Below are positions 17,388 through 26,463 of a stretch of DNA of 64,000 nucleotides, piece after piece (the stretch's first letter is position 1; every line of letters starts with the position of its first letter). Source of the DNA: Serratia inhibens (lineage in GTDB: Bacteria; Pseudomonadota; Gammaproteobacteria; Enterobacterales; Enterobacteriaceae); NCBI RefSeq assembly GCF_003591175.1, contig NZ_QYYG01000002.1, positions 62,001-126,000 on the forward strand, written 5' to 3'. The translations under genes and the position numbers were made by a program. Under the pieces are notes generated by a model. That model ran no database searches. It was not told the DNA's origin and saw nothing but the letters and a program-made list of their open reading frames with translations.

Positions 17388-19274
17388 TTATCCTTTCTTT
17401 TCTGTTTGACGTTGCACTTCTACCGCGAGGCTGCCCATCGAAGACAGCTGCGCGTCGATCTGCACCTTCCCTTGCGCCTGCCAGCCCGCAGGCAGATCGA
17501 AGCGCGCCGACATCGGCCGGTAGTAAGGGTTGGCGATCAACACCAGGCCCCGCTCGCCGTCGATAAACAGTCGCGCCGGGATGGCGGTATTGTTGCCCTG
17601 CAGCAAGAGGCTTTCGCCGGACAGCAGGTAGGGGTTAAAGCTGACAATCTGCTGTGCCACGCTGGCTACGCCCCGCCAAATGGCCTCGAACTCCTGTTGG
17701 CTGAAGCCGCCGCGTTGGCGCTTGTAGAACAAATCGGTATAGGAATAAAACAGGATGCCCTTCGCGCCGCCAATCAAGCCCAGCCAGGCCTGATTGCGCA
17801 TCTCCGCCTCGGTAGGCTGGCGCGGTTTGCGTTTGGGTGCGTAAGCGGCATGATCCATGATCTGCATCACCAGCCAGGCACCCTTGACCTGACGCGCCAC
17901 CTGGCTGGTGATACGGGTGTATTCCAGGGTGCGCGTCAGATCGGCATCTCTGCCGACCGGGTAAGGATCGCTGGCCAGCACGTCCGAACTGTTGAAATAA
18001 GCGTTGAGCGTACCGGTCTTGTCCAGCACCTGGAACGTCAGGTGATCAGGATCCAGCCGTTTCACCTGCAGGTGTTTTTCTTCAATCTGCGGCACATACT
18101 CCGGCCCCAGTTCATCGTTGATGTACCAGGCCAGCAGGTTAGGTTCATGTTTGAACTTTTCGACGTAGCTCGCCGTCAGTTGCGGGTAACTCATTTTGGT
18201 TTCCGGTGCGAATCGGGTGCCGGGATACAGGTCTTTCAGCGAGAAAATCACCTGCAGGCCATACTGCTGCGTTTTGCTGAAATAACGGTTCGGATCGCCC
18301 ACGGTGCCATAGTTGTAATTCAGCAACGTGTTGAAACCGGCATCGCGGATGCGTGCCAGATGTTCGTCCGTCGCCATTTCGCCGTACATGTAAATGCCGA
18401 GCGGGAAGAAACGCTTACCCTGTTTCAGGGTATACCCCTGCGCATCCAGCGCCACTTTCGGTTGCGGGCGACCGACGCTTATCGGCATCTCGCTGCGCTG
18501 GCTACGCTGAGTGGCCACGTCCGTCACCTGCTGTTGCAGGCGGTATTCTCCGGCGGCCAGGCCGGCAGGCAGCGCAAACTCCACCTGCTGTTTCCCTTCG
18601 ATGCGGTAACGGCGGCTGTCGCTTTTCACGGCGGCACTTTTCCCGTCGACCAGCGTGCTGTCCACTTGCACCTGTTGCGGATCCACCACTTCGATCAAAC
18701 TCGATGCCGCGCCATTGCCGGCGCGCATTTGGTAGAGCGCCGGCGCAACCGGCTGCCGGCAAACGTAAACGTCGTCAAACCAGGCGCTGCCGGTCGTACC
18801 GCGACGCAGATAAACCCCCAGCACCACCTTTACCGCCCGCGCCGGCACCCTGAAGTCGCCGGTGACCGGTTGCCAGCCGCTGGTGCCAAGCACGCCCTGC
18901 GGGTAGCTGCCCGCGAGAAAGCGCCCTTGCTCGTCGTAACTTTCCACAAATACGCCGGCACCCTGGTTGTCGCCCTTGCCCTTCAGGTTCTCGCCGCGCA
19001 CCCAGGTGCCGAAAGCCAGCTGTTGGCCCGCTTTGACCGACAGCGTCTGCAGCATGTTGTGATAGTTGGCCGGGTTGTGATTCTGGTAAAACAGGCTGGC
19101 CTGGCCGGTATGGCCACCGGACACCACCTCTGCGGAAGCCAGCGACCAGCCCGTACCGCCCTGCTCAAAACCGGAGTTGGCCAACAGGTTGTCGCCGCAG
19201 GGAGCTGCCTGGGCCGGTGCGGCCAGCCCCGCGCCCGCCAACAGGCAGGCGAAGGAGAGCTTGTTGATGTTCAT
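17388..19274 (-). CDS. Secreted glycosidase-like protein with N-terminal carbohydrate-binding domain
   Basis: The 628-residue product begins with a signal peptide (MNINKLSFACLLAGAGLAAPAQA). Residues about 25-165 look like a CBM_4_9-type carbohydrate-binding domain (NLLANSGFEQGGTGWS ... GSAWFDDVYVCR). Residues about 265-560 look like a TIM-barrel glycoside hydrolase, with KRFFPLGIYMYGE at the first strand and AWYINDELG near 383-391, where Glu388 is a candidate acid/base. The start at 19274 overlaps the previous gene's stop by 4 bases; a longer upstream frame overlaps that gene and lacks a signal peptide. Embedded in the operon, it may trim or release the polymer in the periplasm. That function is inferred, and no named family is claimed. 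Confidence 0.7.
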   Translation of the reverse strand: MNINKLSFACLLAGAGLAAPAQAAPCGDNLLANSGFEQGGTGWSLASAEVVSGGHTGQASLFYQNHNPANYHNMLQTLSVKAGQQLAFGTWVRGENLKGKGDNQGAGVFVESYDEQGRFLAGSYPQGVLGTSGWQPVTGDFRVPARAVKVVLGVYLRRGTTGSAWFDDVYVCRQPVAPALYQMRAGNGAASSLIEVVDPQQVQVDSTLVDGKSAAVKSDSRRYRIEGKQQVEFALPAGLAAGEYRLQQQVTDVATQRSQRSEMPISVGRPQPKVALDAQGYTLKQGKRFFPLGIYMYGEMATDEHLARIRDAGFNTLLNYNYGTVGDPNRYFSKTQQYGLQVIFSLKDLYPGTRFAPETKMSYPQLTASYVEKFKHEPNLLAWYINDELGPEYVPQIEEKHLQVKRLDPDHLTFQVLDKTGTLNAYFNSSDVLASDPYPVGRDADLTRTLEYTRITSQVARQVKGAWLVMQIMDHAAYAPKRKPRQPTEAEMRNQAWLGLIGGAKGILFYSYTDLFYKRQRGGFSQQEFEAIWRGVASVAQQIVSFNPYLLSGESLLLQGNNTAIPARLFIDGERGLVLIANPYYRPMSARFDLPAGWQAQGKVQIDAQLSSMGSLAVEVQRQTEKKG

Positions 19275-20014
19275 TGTCGTTTCATCACTGCGCTGTATAA
19301 ATAGGAGAAGAACAGGTAGCAGGACTTCTGATAGGAAAGCCCCAGATGGCGGCGGTAGATCTGCCACTGCCAGTCCGCCGCCTTGATTTTGTTGCCGGAC
19401 AGCGACTGGGCGGAAAGGCGGTAAAAGGCCAGCGGTTCGGGAATGCAATACGCCAGATGGTTGCGCGCTTTTTCCAGCACCGACAGCCACATCACGTAAT
19501 CCTCATGCCCCACCTTGCTCTGGTAGACCTTGCCCACCCGGCGCTGGTTGTACATGCCGGTCAGATTGCCGATCCAATTGCTTTTCAGCATGTCCTTGTA
19601 AGCGATGATCTCGCCGGCGCCACGGTAGTTCTTCACCTGCGCGGGATCATTTTCGAAGGTGTAATAGTGCGAACACACCACGTCGTAACGGTTGGTCTTC
19701 AGGATACCGACCTGGCGCGCCAGCTTGTTTTCGTGCCAGACGTCGTCGCTGTCGCAAAAGGCGATATAGTCACCGCGCGCCGCCTCAATGGCGATATTGC
19801 GGGTTTCGGCCACACCCTGGTTGGTGTTGTTGCGAATATAGGTCAGACGATCGTGAATGAAGGGTTTAACCACTTCAGCCGTGTTGTCCGTCGAAGCGTC
19901 GTCGATCACATACAAATGATAATCCTGGTAAGTCTGGTTCAACACGCCCAGGATCGACTCTTTGATAAAACCGCCTGCGTTGTATGCCGGCATGATTACT
20001 GACACCTTTTCCAT
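19271..20014 (-). CDS. Family 2 glycosyltransferase
   Basis: A compact 247-residue GT2 enzyme: VSVIMPAYNAGGFIKESILG, VIDDASTDNTAEV near 38, and IAFCDSDDVWHENKLARQ near 90 carry the nucleotide and metal-binding aspartates. The C-terminus is short and basic. It lies 1 base after the GT4 gene and overlaps the following glycosidase-like gene by 4 bases, so all three are translationally coupled. It resembles TuaG/teichuronic-acid-type GT2 enzymes; the sugar is unknown. Confidence 0.88.
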   Translation of the reverse strand: MEKVSVIMPAYNAGGFIKESILGVLNQTYQDYHLYVIDDASTDNTAEVVKPFIHDRLTYIRNNTNQGVAETRNIAIEAARGDYIAFCDSDDVWHENKLARQVGILKTNRYDVVCSHYYTFENDPAQVKNYRGAGEIIAYKDMLKSNWIGNLTGMYNQRRVGKVYQSKVGHEDYVMWLSVLEKARNHLAYCIPEPLAFYRLSAQSLSGNKIKAADWQWQIYRRHLGLSYQKSCYLFFSYLYSAVMKRQ

Positions 20015-20015
20015 C

Positions 20016-21074
20016 TTAACCTCCAGCCATAAGCTGTTGCCATTGGGGATATATACGTTCGGGAATGTACTGTTGCGCCCGCTCCAGCGAGTGCAGCGAG
20101 AAGCGTTTACGCAGCTCGCCGTCCGCGATCAACGCCAGGGTGCGCTGGCTAAAGGCGTCGAGATCGCCTTCCGGTACCAGATAACCGTTGCCGCCATCGT
20201 CAATCAGCTCGGCGGGGCCGGTCTGACAATCAAACGCCACCAGCGGCAGGCCAAAGCTCATCGCTTCAATCAGCACCATCGGCAAGCCTTCATAGCGGGA
20301 CGTCATCAACAGCATCCCGGCCTGGCGATAATGGCTGGCGATGTCCGGGGTCGCCGGCAACAACTTCACCTGTTCGCCGAGGCCGGCGGCATCGATTTGC
20401 TGCTGCAATGCGGCGCGATCCGGGCCATCGCCAACGATATGCAACTGCCAGCCCGCCGTTTGCGGCGCCGCCCGCTGCCAGGCCGCGATCAAGCGGTCAA
20501 AGCCTTTCTGGTAACACAGCCGCCCAACCGCCAACGCCACCGGCAACGGCTCCTGCTGCGGCGGTTGTATCGGGAACGGTGAAACGTTCTCGATCACCCG
20601 GCATTTATGCTCGGGCACCCAGCGGCTGATGGTGGCCAGATCTTTCCTGGTCAACAGCACGGTGCGGTCGCCCAGCCGGTAGACCAACACCTTCAGCCAC
20701 TTCATCGGCCAGGCATACTGGTGGAAGCTGACGTGCTCGCTCAGCAACAGCCGGCTGTGCGGGCACAACAACCGCAGGTACGGCACCATGATCGACGAGA
20801 GTTTGCCCATCGATACGGTGACGATCACGTCATAGCGGCCGCGCCGCAGAAACCGCGCCAGTCGCCAGGGCCACAGCAGTGTTCTGCCGGACATAAAGCG
20901 CAACCTCACTTCGGGTTCAAGCGGATAAAACGCCCGATCCCCGCTGATGGACACCAGATCCACCTGATGGCCCAGGCGCGTCGACAGTGCGTTGGCCAGG
21001 CTGCTGGCCACCCGCTCGGTACCGCCTTTTTCGGCGATGTTCTCAATCACAATCGCTACTTTCCGTTGCTGCAT
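20016..21074 (-). CDS. Family 4 glycosyltransferase (GT-B fold)
   Basis: The protein has 352 residues with a GT-B layout. The N-terminal half has IAEKGGTERVASSLANAL, the usual glycine-rich acceptor-side loop. The C-terminal half has the donor-site motif SRYEGLPMVLIEAMSFGLPLV with two glutamates seven residues apart. GT4 enzymes retain anomeric configuration. The ATG at 21074 is preferred over one at 21095 because GGAG lies just upstream and it avoids a 20-base overlap with the preceding gene. It is the only GT4 enzyme in the operon. Confidence 0.88.
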   Translation of the reverse strand: MQQRKVAIVIENIAEKGGTERVASSLANALSTRLGHQVDLVSISGDRAFYPLEPEVRLRFMSGRTLLWPWRLARFLRRGRYDVIVTVSMGKLSSIMVPYLRLLCPHSRLLLSEHVSFHQYAWPMKWLKVLVYRLGDRTVLLTRKDLATISRWVPEHKCRVIENVSPFPIQPPQQEPLPVALAVGRLCYQKGFDRLIAAWQRAAPQTAGWQLHIVGDGPDRAALQQQIDAAGLGEQVKLLPATPDIASHYRQAGMLLMTSRYEGLPMVLIEAMSFGLPLVAFDCQTGPAELIDDGGNGYLVPEGDLDAFSQRTLALIADGELRKRFSLHSLERAQQYIPERIYPQWQQLMAGG

Positions 21075-21075
21075 G

Positions 21076-21981
21076 TCATCTCCGAAATCCCTCACGGGCT
21101 GTGCGCAACAGGCGCCCCCCTAACGGAAACAGCCCCAGTTTGGCCAGGCAGTCGCCGTACAGTTTGATCGCCTTGAACTTGCTGCTCAGGGCGTGGTGCT
21201 CCGTGCGCGATGAGTAATAGGTGAACGCCTGCAGATTCTCGCTGTAGAGCGAATCCAGCAGGTGCTTGCAGGCAAACCCGCTGATATAACGGCCACTGGC
21301 GTTCAGGTAAGCATCAATAAACTGTTCGCTGGCGTCGATGTTCATCCGGCTGCGATCCGTCTCGGCATCGCCGCAACGGATGAACACCCCTCGCCCTTCG
21401 TCAAAAGCCACCCTGGCCCCCAGATTGGTGGCATTGACCAAAAATCCCCAGTCCTGATACTTGTAAAGAAACTCGGGAAACAAAAAACGCCGGTCATCTT
21501 TTTTACGCAGACTGATGGCAGAGGTGCGGATATCGCCCATATCGAGAAATAAAAAGTCCGCGCCCGTCGATCCTTCTTTGTAATCAAACCTGTAACTGCG
21601 GATATTCTTGTCATTCACCGTACTGTAATTGCCGAAAATAATGTCCAGCCGGGTATCCTGGTGGCGTTTCAGACGGCGAATAATATAATTGGTGCTGAAG
21701 GAATCCTCCGGCTCCAGAAAGAAAACCACGTCCGCACGCGCCAAGAGAAAGCCGGTATTACAGGACGCTGCCGTATTACTGCGCACTTTATTTTCATGCA
21801 AGCGCGCACGACGGTTGGCGGCCAACAGGCTGCGCATTTTCTCCAGCTCTTCGGGTTCTGACGCATCATCAACCACAATAATTTCATAATCGAACCCTGA
21901 ACAGGCGTTCGTCATACGGACTAATGTAGCGGCCAGACTGGCTGAATTATTAAAAGCGGGCATGACAATTGATAAGTCCAT
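21076..21981 (-). CDS. Divergent family 2 glycosyltransferase
   Basis: The 301-residue protein starts like a GT2 enzyme (LSIVMPAFNNSASLAATL, then EIIVVDDASEPEELEKM). The usual DxD metal site reads FFLEPEDSFST near residue 95, so a glutamate and a proline replace the first acidic-x-acidic pattern. Activity may rely on Glu-x-Glu-Asp or be altered. It begins a run of tightly packed genes after a 142-base gap downstream of the ATP-grasp gene, and is followed by the GT4 gene with one base between. Acceptor and donor are unknown. Confidence 0.8.
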   Translation of the reverse strand: MDLSIVMPAFNNSASLAATLVRMTNACSGFDYEIIVVDDASEPEELEKMRSLLAANRRARLHENKVRSNTAASCNTGFLLARADVVFFLEPEDSFSTNYIIRRLKRHQDTRLDIIFGNYSTVNDKNIRSYRFDYKEGSTGADFLFLDMGDIRTSAISLRKKDDRRFLFPEFLYKYQDWGFLVNATNLGARVAFDEGRGVFIRCGDAETDRSRMNIDASEQFIDAYLNASGRYISGFACKHLLDSLYSENLQAFTYYSSRTEHHALSSKFKAIKLYGDCLAKLGLFPLGGRLLRTAREGFRR

Positions 21982-22123
21982 TTACTACCTCAACAATATA
22001 TTATCATCTGGCAAAACAGCGGTAATGCCAGCGGAATAGTTTGTTATCCCAGCATATCCTTGCCCGGTTATTACCCCCCCATCCTGCAGCGATTAAAATA
22101 CGCGCAGCCTACCGGTCATTTAA

Positions 22124-22972
22124 TTAATCCTGAAAATAACTGCCCCACTCCTGTTCAATGGTTTCTGGCGTCAGCTTTTGTAATCCCGCTCCCGGGGTAA
22201 ACGTCAACTCGCCAAAATAGATGCGCTCATTCACCTGATAAAAATCCACGCGCACATAAGAGAACTGCTCAGCCACCTGGCGCGCCAGGACCAGCATCTC
22301 CGCCAACCTGCTCGGTTTATCCATCGGCACCTCGCTGTTTGGCACGCCCATGCGGATCTCGGTGCGGTTCCAGTCGGCGTCAAAAAAATCTCGCCGATGA
22401 TCGATAAAACGCTGGTAATCAATCTGGATGAAAAACCGAATATCCCCACCCTGGTTAAAGCAGTGGATTTTGATGTCATTCGGCGTTTTCCCGTCTTCCT
22501 GCAGCATTTTCTCGACCATGATGCACGGCGGAATATCCTTATAATGACGTTCGCGGTAAACCTGATAAAAACTCTGCCGTAGCCAGCTGTTGGTCAACAC
22601 CCGTAACTCATTGAAGCTGGTTTGGCTTTTATCGAACACCAGTTTGTTATAACCGCTGCCATGGTTTGCCTTAATCACGAAGACGTCAGGTAATGCCTGA
22701 TACATTTCCTCGGTTAACTCATTGCCGTGCGCGTAAAGCTCAATCAGGTATTCTTTCCCCCACAGCTTTTCAATATAATCGCGTACCCGATACTTGTCGG
22801 ACAGTTGAGTATATATCGCCAGAGGATAGACCTTCCTGCGCATTAATTTTTCGCTATACCCGATTGGCTGAGCCAGATGCGGTATTTTCCGAAAAAACAG
22901 GGCGTATTTTAACTGATGATATAGCGCATCGGGCATATTGCGGTAAAAACCCTTCACCAGGTTATTTAACAT
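22124..22972 (-). CDS. TupA-like ATP-grasp family protein
   Basis: This 282-residue protein has features of the TupA-like ATP-grasp group: IGYSEKLMRRKVY and DKYRVRDYIEKLWG early, VFVIKANHGSGYNKLV near 97 for the nucleotide loop, and YVRVDFYQVNERIYFGELTFTPGAG near 242 for the acidic metal-binding strand. ATP-grasp ligases form amide bonds, and TupA itself is linked to teichuronopeptide synthesis. Similar genes in capsule and EPS loci are often called glycosyltransferases. A role in attaching an amino acid or similar group to the polymer is an inference. It overlaps wzx by 11 bases. Confidence 0.75.
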   Translation of the reverse strand: MLNNLVKGFYRNMPDALYHQLKYALFFRKIPHLAQPIGYSEKLMRRKVYPLAIYTQLSDKYRVRDYIEKLWGKEYLIELYAHGNELTEEMYQALPDVFVIKANHGSGYNKLVFDKSQTSFNELRVLTNSWLRQSFYQVYRERHYKDIPPCIMVEKMLQEDGKTPNDIKIHCFNQGGDIRFFIQIDYQRFIDHRRDFFDADWNRTEIRMGVPNSEVPMDKPSRLAEMLVLARQVAEQFSYVRVDFYQVNERIYFGELTFTPGAGLQKLTPETIEQEWGSYFQD

Positions 22973-24251
22973 AAATTTCTCGCACCTTCCCTATTAACTG
23001 AGGTAAACAACGGTAGCAGGTCACCTGCAACCGCGTAATTTGTCCTCTCCTGAAGAAGCCGTTAAGTACAAAGAATGAAATAAACTCCGTTATCAGGGTT
23101 GAAACCGCAGCGCCCACCAAGCCGTAATGCGGTATCAACACCAGATTCATCAGCACGTTGGCCAACGCGGCCAACGGCATTTTTATCGCTATGAATCGAT
23201 AGCCGCCAAACAGCACTATCGCCCGATAGGACACGGTGCCCATCACCGAGAACAGCGACGTTACCGAACACAGCGCCAAAATAGTGGCGGTTTCGCGATA
23301 GCTGTCACCAAACATCAGCGCCACGATCGGGCCGGGGAACAACGACAACAGCAAAATCACCGGCATAGACAGCAACAACACCACCAGATACAGCAGCCGG
23401 ATGCGTCCTTCCTGTTCACCCAGCGTTCGCGCATTCGCCACGCCCGGCATCATCGAGGTGATCAGCGCAATCGGCACGAATATCCAGCCCTGGCTCAGAG
23501 TAATCGCCGCGCTGTACAGCCCGACGCTGTGCTCGCCCAGAACGTTACCGATCATGATCTGATCGATACGCGTGTAGATGACGATCGACAGCCCGGAGAC
23601 CGCCAGCGGCAAACCCACCTTTAACAGATAGCGGTCGTAGCGCCGTTTGTGACGCCCACTGATCGTCCGCATACCGCCCTGCTCGCGGCGAAAAAGCACC
23701 CAGCGTACTGCGTACGGGATCAGGCTGCTAAAAACGTACGGCACGGCAAACCACTCCAGCGGCAGTTTGGCATGCACCAACGCCAGTCGCAGAACGATTG
23801 ACAACAACAGAGCCAGGTTGTTGATCAGCGTGTTCAGCTTCGATTTCAACAGGGCGTCGTAATAAATCTTGTAGACGTCCTGAATGGAAAAATACGCGCT
23901 GATGAGCATCAACAACATCATGATCTGGCTGGTGCGATCCTGCGTCAGCACTGCCCAGGCCATCAGCGGCACGGCGATCAGCGCAAAAAGCTGGCGCCGC
24001 AGACGCATGGAGGCCACCATCAGCCGGATGCCGCTGCGCCGCTGCCTGGCGACGCGGTTAAACAGCACCGCATCCGCACCCAGTTGCACCAGCGGTACGG
24101 CAATGGCGATTACCGACAGCAGATAGTTAATCAAGCCGTATTGCGCCGGCCCCAGATAACGCGCTACGTATACCGACACGAAAATCCCCGAAAGGCTCAG
24201 CGATATCCGTTCCAACATCAGCCACAGGGAATTCATCAGCATCGCTTTCAT
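22962..24251 (-). CDS. wzx: Polysaccharide repeat-unit flippase (Wzx)
   Basis: The 429-residue protein has the 12-14 membrane segments of the MVF/PST (RfbX-type) flippase family, which moves undecaprenyl-linked repeat units to the periplasmic face. Characteristic stretches are LERISLSLSGIFVSVYVARYLGPAQYGLINYLLS at the start and IYTRIDQIMIGNVLGEHSVGLYSAAITLSQGW near 224. It begins 6 bases after wzc and overlaps the ATP-grasp gene. Together with Wza, Wzc and Wzy it defines a Wzx/Wzy-dependent pathway. Confidence 0.9.
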   Translation of the reverse strand: MKAMLMNSLWLMLERISLSLSGIFVSVYVARYLGPAQYGLINYLLSVIAIAVPLVQLGADAVLFNRVARQRRSGIRLMVASMRLRRQLFALIAVPLMAWAVLTQDRTSQIMMLLMLISAYFSIQDVYKIYYDALLKSKLNTLINNLALLLSIVLRLALVHAKLPLEWFAVPYVFSSLIPYAVRWVLFRREQGGMRTISGRHKRRYDRYLLKVGLPLAVSGLSIVIYTRIDQIMIGNVLGEHSVGLYSAAITLSQGWIFVPIALITSMMPGVANARTLGEQEGRIRLLYLVVLLLSMPVILLLSLFPGPIVALMFGDSYRETATILALCSVTSLFSVMGTVSYRAIVLFGGYRFIAIKMPLAALANVLMNLVLIPHYGLVGAAVSTLITEFISFFVLNGFFRRGQITRLQVTCYRCLPQLIGKVREIYVK

Positions 24252-24257
24252 GCGCGA

Positions 24258-26435
24258 CTAAACCTTTTCCTGGTGGCTAGGATAAGCAAAGGCGTAATAG
24301 CCGGCGTCGGTGGCGGTTTTTTTCACCATACCATTCAGGATCACCCCTTTAATTGCCACGCCGTTTTGTTCGAAACGACGAATGCTGGTTTCGATTTGCC
24401 GGGCGGTATCGACCTCAAAACGCACCACCATCAGTGCGGTACCGACATGGTGACCCACGATGGCGGCATCGGTCACCGCCAGCACCGGCGGCGTGTCAAT
24501 CAACACCAAATCGTAGTGCTGCCCCGCCCACTGCAGGAAATCGGCAAAACGCTGATGCATCAGCAGTTCGGACGGATTCGGCGGCACCTGGCCACGCGGC
24601 ACAAAATCCAGATTGGCGATAGCGGTTTTCTTCACCGACTGGTCTGGTGCAATCAACCCGGACAGCATGTCCGACAAGCCGCCCTTGGCACCGTTGCTGA
24701 ACCAGCGGTGCAGGAATCCTTTGCGCATGTCTGCATCGATCAGCAACACCCGCTGGCCCGCTTCGGCGATCACCACCGCCAGATTGGTGCTGGTAAAGCT
24801 TTTACCGCTGGCGGGGCTGGCGCCGGAGACCATCAGGATGTTGTTTTTGGCCTCCATCATGGCGAAATGCAAACTGGTGCGCAGGCTGCGGATCGCTTCG
24901 ACGGACAAATCCCCCGGCTCTTCCTTCGCCAGAATCGGCAACATGTCGCCGCCGCTTTTGACCAGTTGCAGCTGTTGAGCGCGGTTACGCTTTTGCTGCC
25001 AGGGCGACAGCGGCACCGTGGCATACACGTTGATACCGCGCTTTTCCAACGCCTCGGTGTCGCTGATGCCACGGTGGAGCGCGGCGCGCAACACCACCAC
25101 CGATGCCGACAGCACGCCCCCCATTAACAGAGCGAAGAACACGATCATCGCTTTCTGCGGTTTTACCGGCCGCAGGCCGCTTTCCGCTTCATCGATAATG
25201 CGGATATTGCCCACGGTGCCCGCTTTGCTGATGCTCAATTCCTGCTGCTTGTTCATCAGTTGCATGTATACCTGCTGATCCACCTGCACATCACGGGTCA
25301 GACGCAGAATTTCCTGCTGCGTTTTCGGCAGCGTTTGTACCTGTTTGCCGAGCCGCGCCTTTTCCTTCTCCAGCGTGGCGCGTTTTTCCAGCAGTGCACG
25401 GTAAGCCGGGTGCGCACGGGTATAAAGCTTGGAAATTTCCGCCTCTTTGAAGGTCAGCTCATTCAACTGGGCTTCCAGCTGAACCTGAGTATCCAGCACC
25501 GATTTGGCCTCCAGCGTCAGATCCACGGAATCGTTCTGCTGGCGGAACTGATTAAGCTGATTCTCGGCGTTGTTGAGCGACGTCTGGGTACGCGGCAATT
25601 GTTCGTTCAGAAAGGCCAGCATGCGCTGCGCTTCCTCGGTTTTGCGATCCACATTCTGTTGCAGGTAGTTATCGGTGATGCTCTTGAGCACCGCTTCGGC
25701 GCGCAGCGGATCCTCACCGGCCAGGCTGAACGTCATAATGCCGCTCTCCTTGCCGCCGGGGGCAACGTCAAGCTGGTTGCGCAGATCGTCCACCGCTTTC
25801 TGGCGCGGCACGTTGACCACGCTAAACTCGGTGCCCGGCAATGCCTCCAGCGCAGTGACGTTCATCGACCAGGCGCCTTGCTTCAGCGGTTGCCCGACGA
25901 TGCCGCTGAACAGATTCTTGCCTTCATGGCTCAGGCTATAACGCTGCTTATCCTGCACGGTCAGGGTCAATTCCTGGCCCTGCATCGCAGCCGGTACCCT
26001 CATGCCGGAGATACGCAGCACCGGTGGCGGTTCGCCGCCCAGGCGAGCCAGCCCCTTGCCGAACAACGGGAAGTAATCCGGGCTGATCTGCACCGTCAAA
26101 CCGAGATCGTCTACGGTTTTTCCAACCACGTAACGCGATTTCGCCAGCGAAACCTCATCCTGCGTCGCCGAGTTCTGTCCAGCCGACCCGATCGAGTTGT
26201 CCAGCGTCTCACGCAGCAGCGAATCGCCCGAAAGCTGCTTTTCTACCTGCACCAGTGCGGTCGCCTGATAGATCGGCGTCGCCATCAGGGCATAGGCGCA
26301 ACCCAGAACACCGGCGACGCCGGTCACCAGCAAAATACGCCAGCGGTTGTCCCACAGCGGGCCAATCAGACGCTCCCATTCCAGTTTTTCGTCCTGCTCG
26401 GCCATCACGATCGGCATTGCATTGTTCTTCATCAT
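24258..26435 (-). CDS. wzc: Polysaccharide co-polymerase and tyrosine autokinase (Wzc)
   Basis: Wzc controls chain length and links polymerisation to export through Wza. The 725-residue protein matches E. coli Wzc in size. It has two membrane segments (near 35-50 and 430-450) flanking a Wzz-type periplasmic domain with coiled coil (FLNEQLPRTQTSLNNAENQLNQF). The cytoplasmic BY-kinase has Walker A GASPASGKSFTS, Walker A' VLLIDADMRKG and Walker B LVLIDTPPVL. The tail has a small tyrosine group (DAGYYAFAYPSHQEKV). No Wzb phosphatase gene lies beside it; wza ends 28 bases upstream. Confidence 0.93.
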   Translation of the reverse strand: MMKNNAMPIVMAEQDEKLEWERLIGPLWDNRWRILLVTGVAGVLGCAYALMATPIYQATALVQVEKQLSGDSLLRETLDNSIGSAGQNSATQDEVSLAKSRYVVGKTVDDLGLTVQISPDYFPLFGKGLARLGGEPPPVLRISGMRVPAAMQGQELTLTVQDKQRYSLSHEGKNLFSGIVGQPLKQGAWSMNVTALEALPGTEFSVVNVPRQKAVDDLRNQLDVAPGGKESGIMTFSLAGEDPLRAEAVLKSITDNYLQQNVDRKTEEAQRMLAFLNEQLPRTQTSLNNAENQLNQFRQQNDSVDLTLEAKSVLDTQVQLEAQLNELTFKEAEISKLYTRAHPAYRALLEKRATLEKEKARLGKQVQTLPKTQQEILRLTRDVQVDQQVYMQLMNKQQELSISKAGTVGNIRIIDEAESGLRPVKPQKAMIVFFALLMGGVLSASVVVLRAALHRGISDTEALEKRGINVYATVPLSPWQQKRNRAQQLQLVKSGGDMLPILAKEEPGDLSVEAIRSLRTSLHFAMMEAKNNILMVSGASPASGKSFTSTNLAVVIAEAGQRVLLIDADMRKGFLHRWFSNGAKGGLSDMLSGLIAPDQSVKKTAIANLDFVPRGQVPPNPSELLMHQRFADFLQWAGQHYDLVLIDTPPVLAVTDAAIVGHHVGTALMVVRFEVDTARQIETSIRRFEQNGVAIKGVILNGMVKKTATDAGYYAFAYPSHQEKV

Positions 26436-26463
26436 CGGTGTTCCTTAAATCAGCGTTGCGGGG

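Noticed and set aside
16914-19304. A 796-codon plus-strand frame
   Set aside because: It is antisense to a GT2 gene and the glycosidase-like gene, both with clear motifs. The composition is that of a shadow frame.
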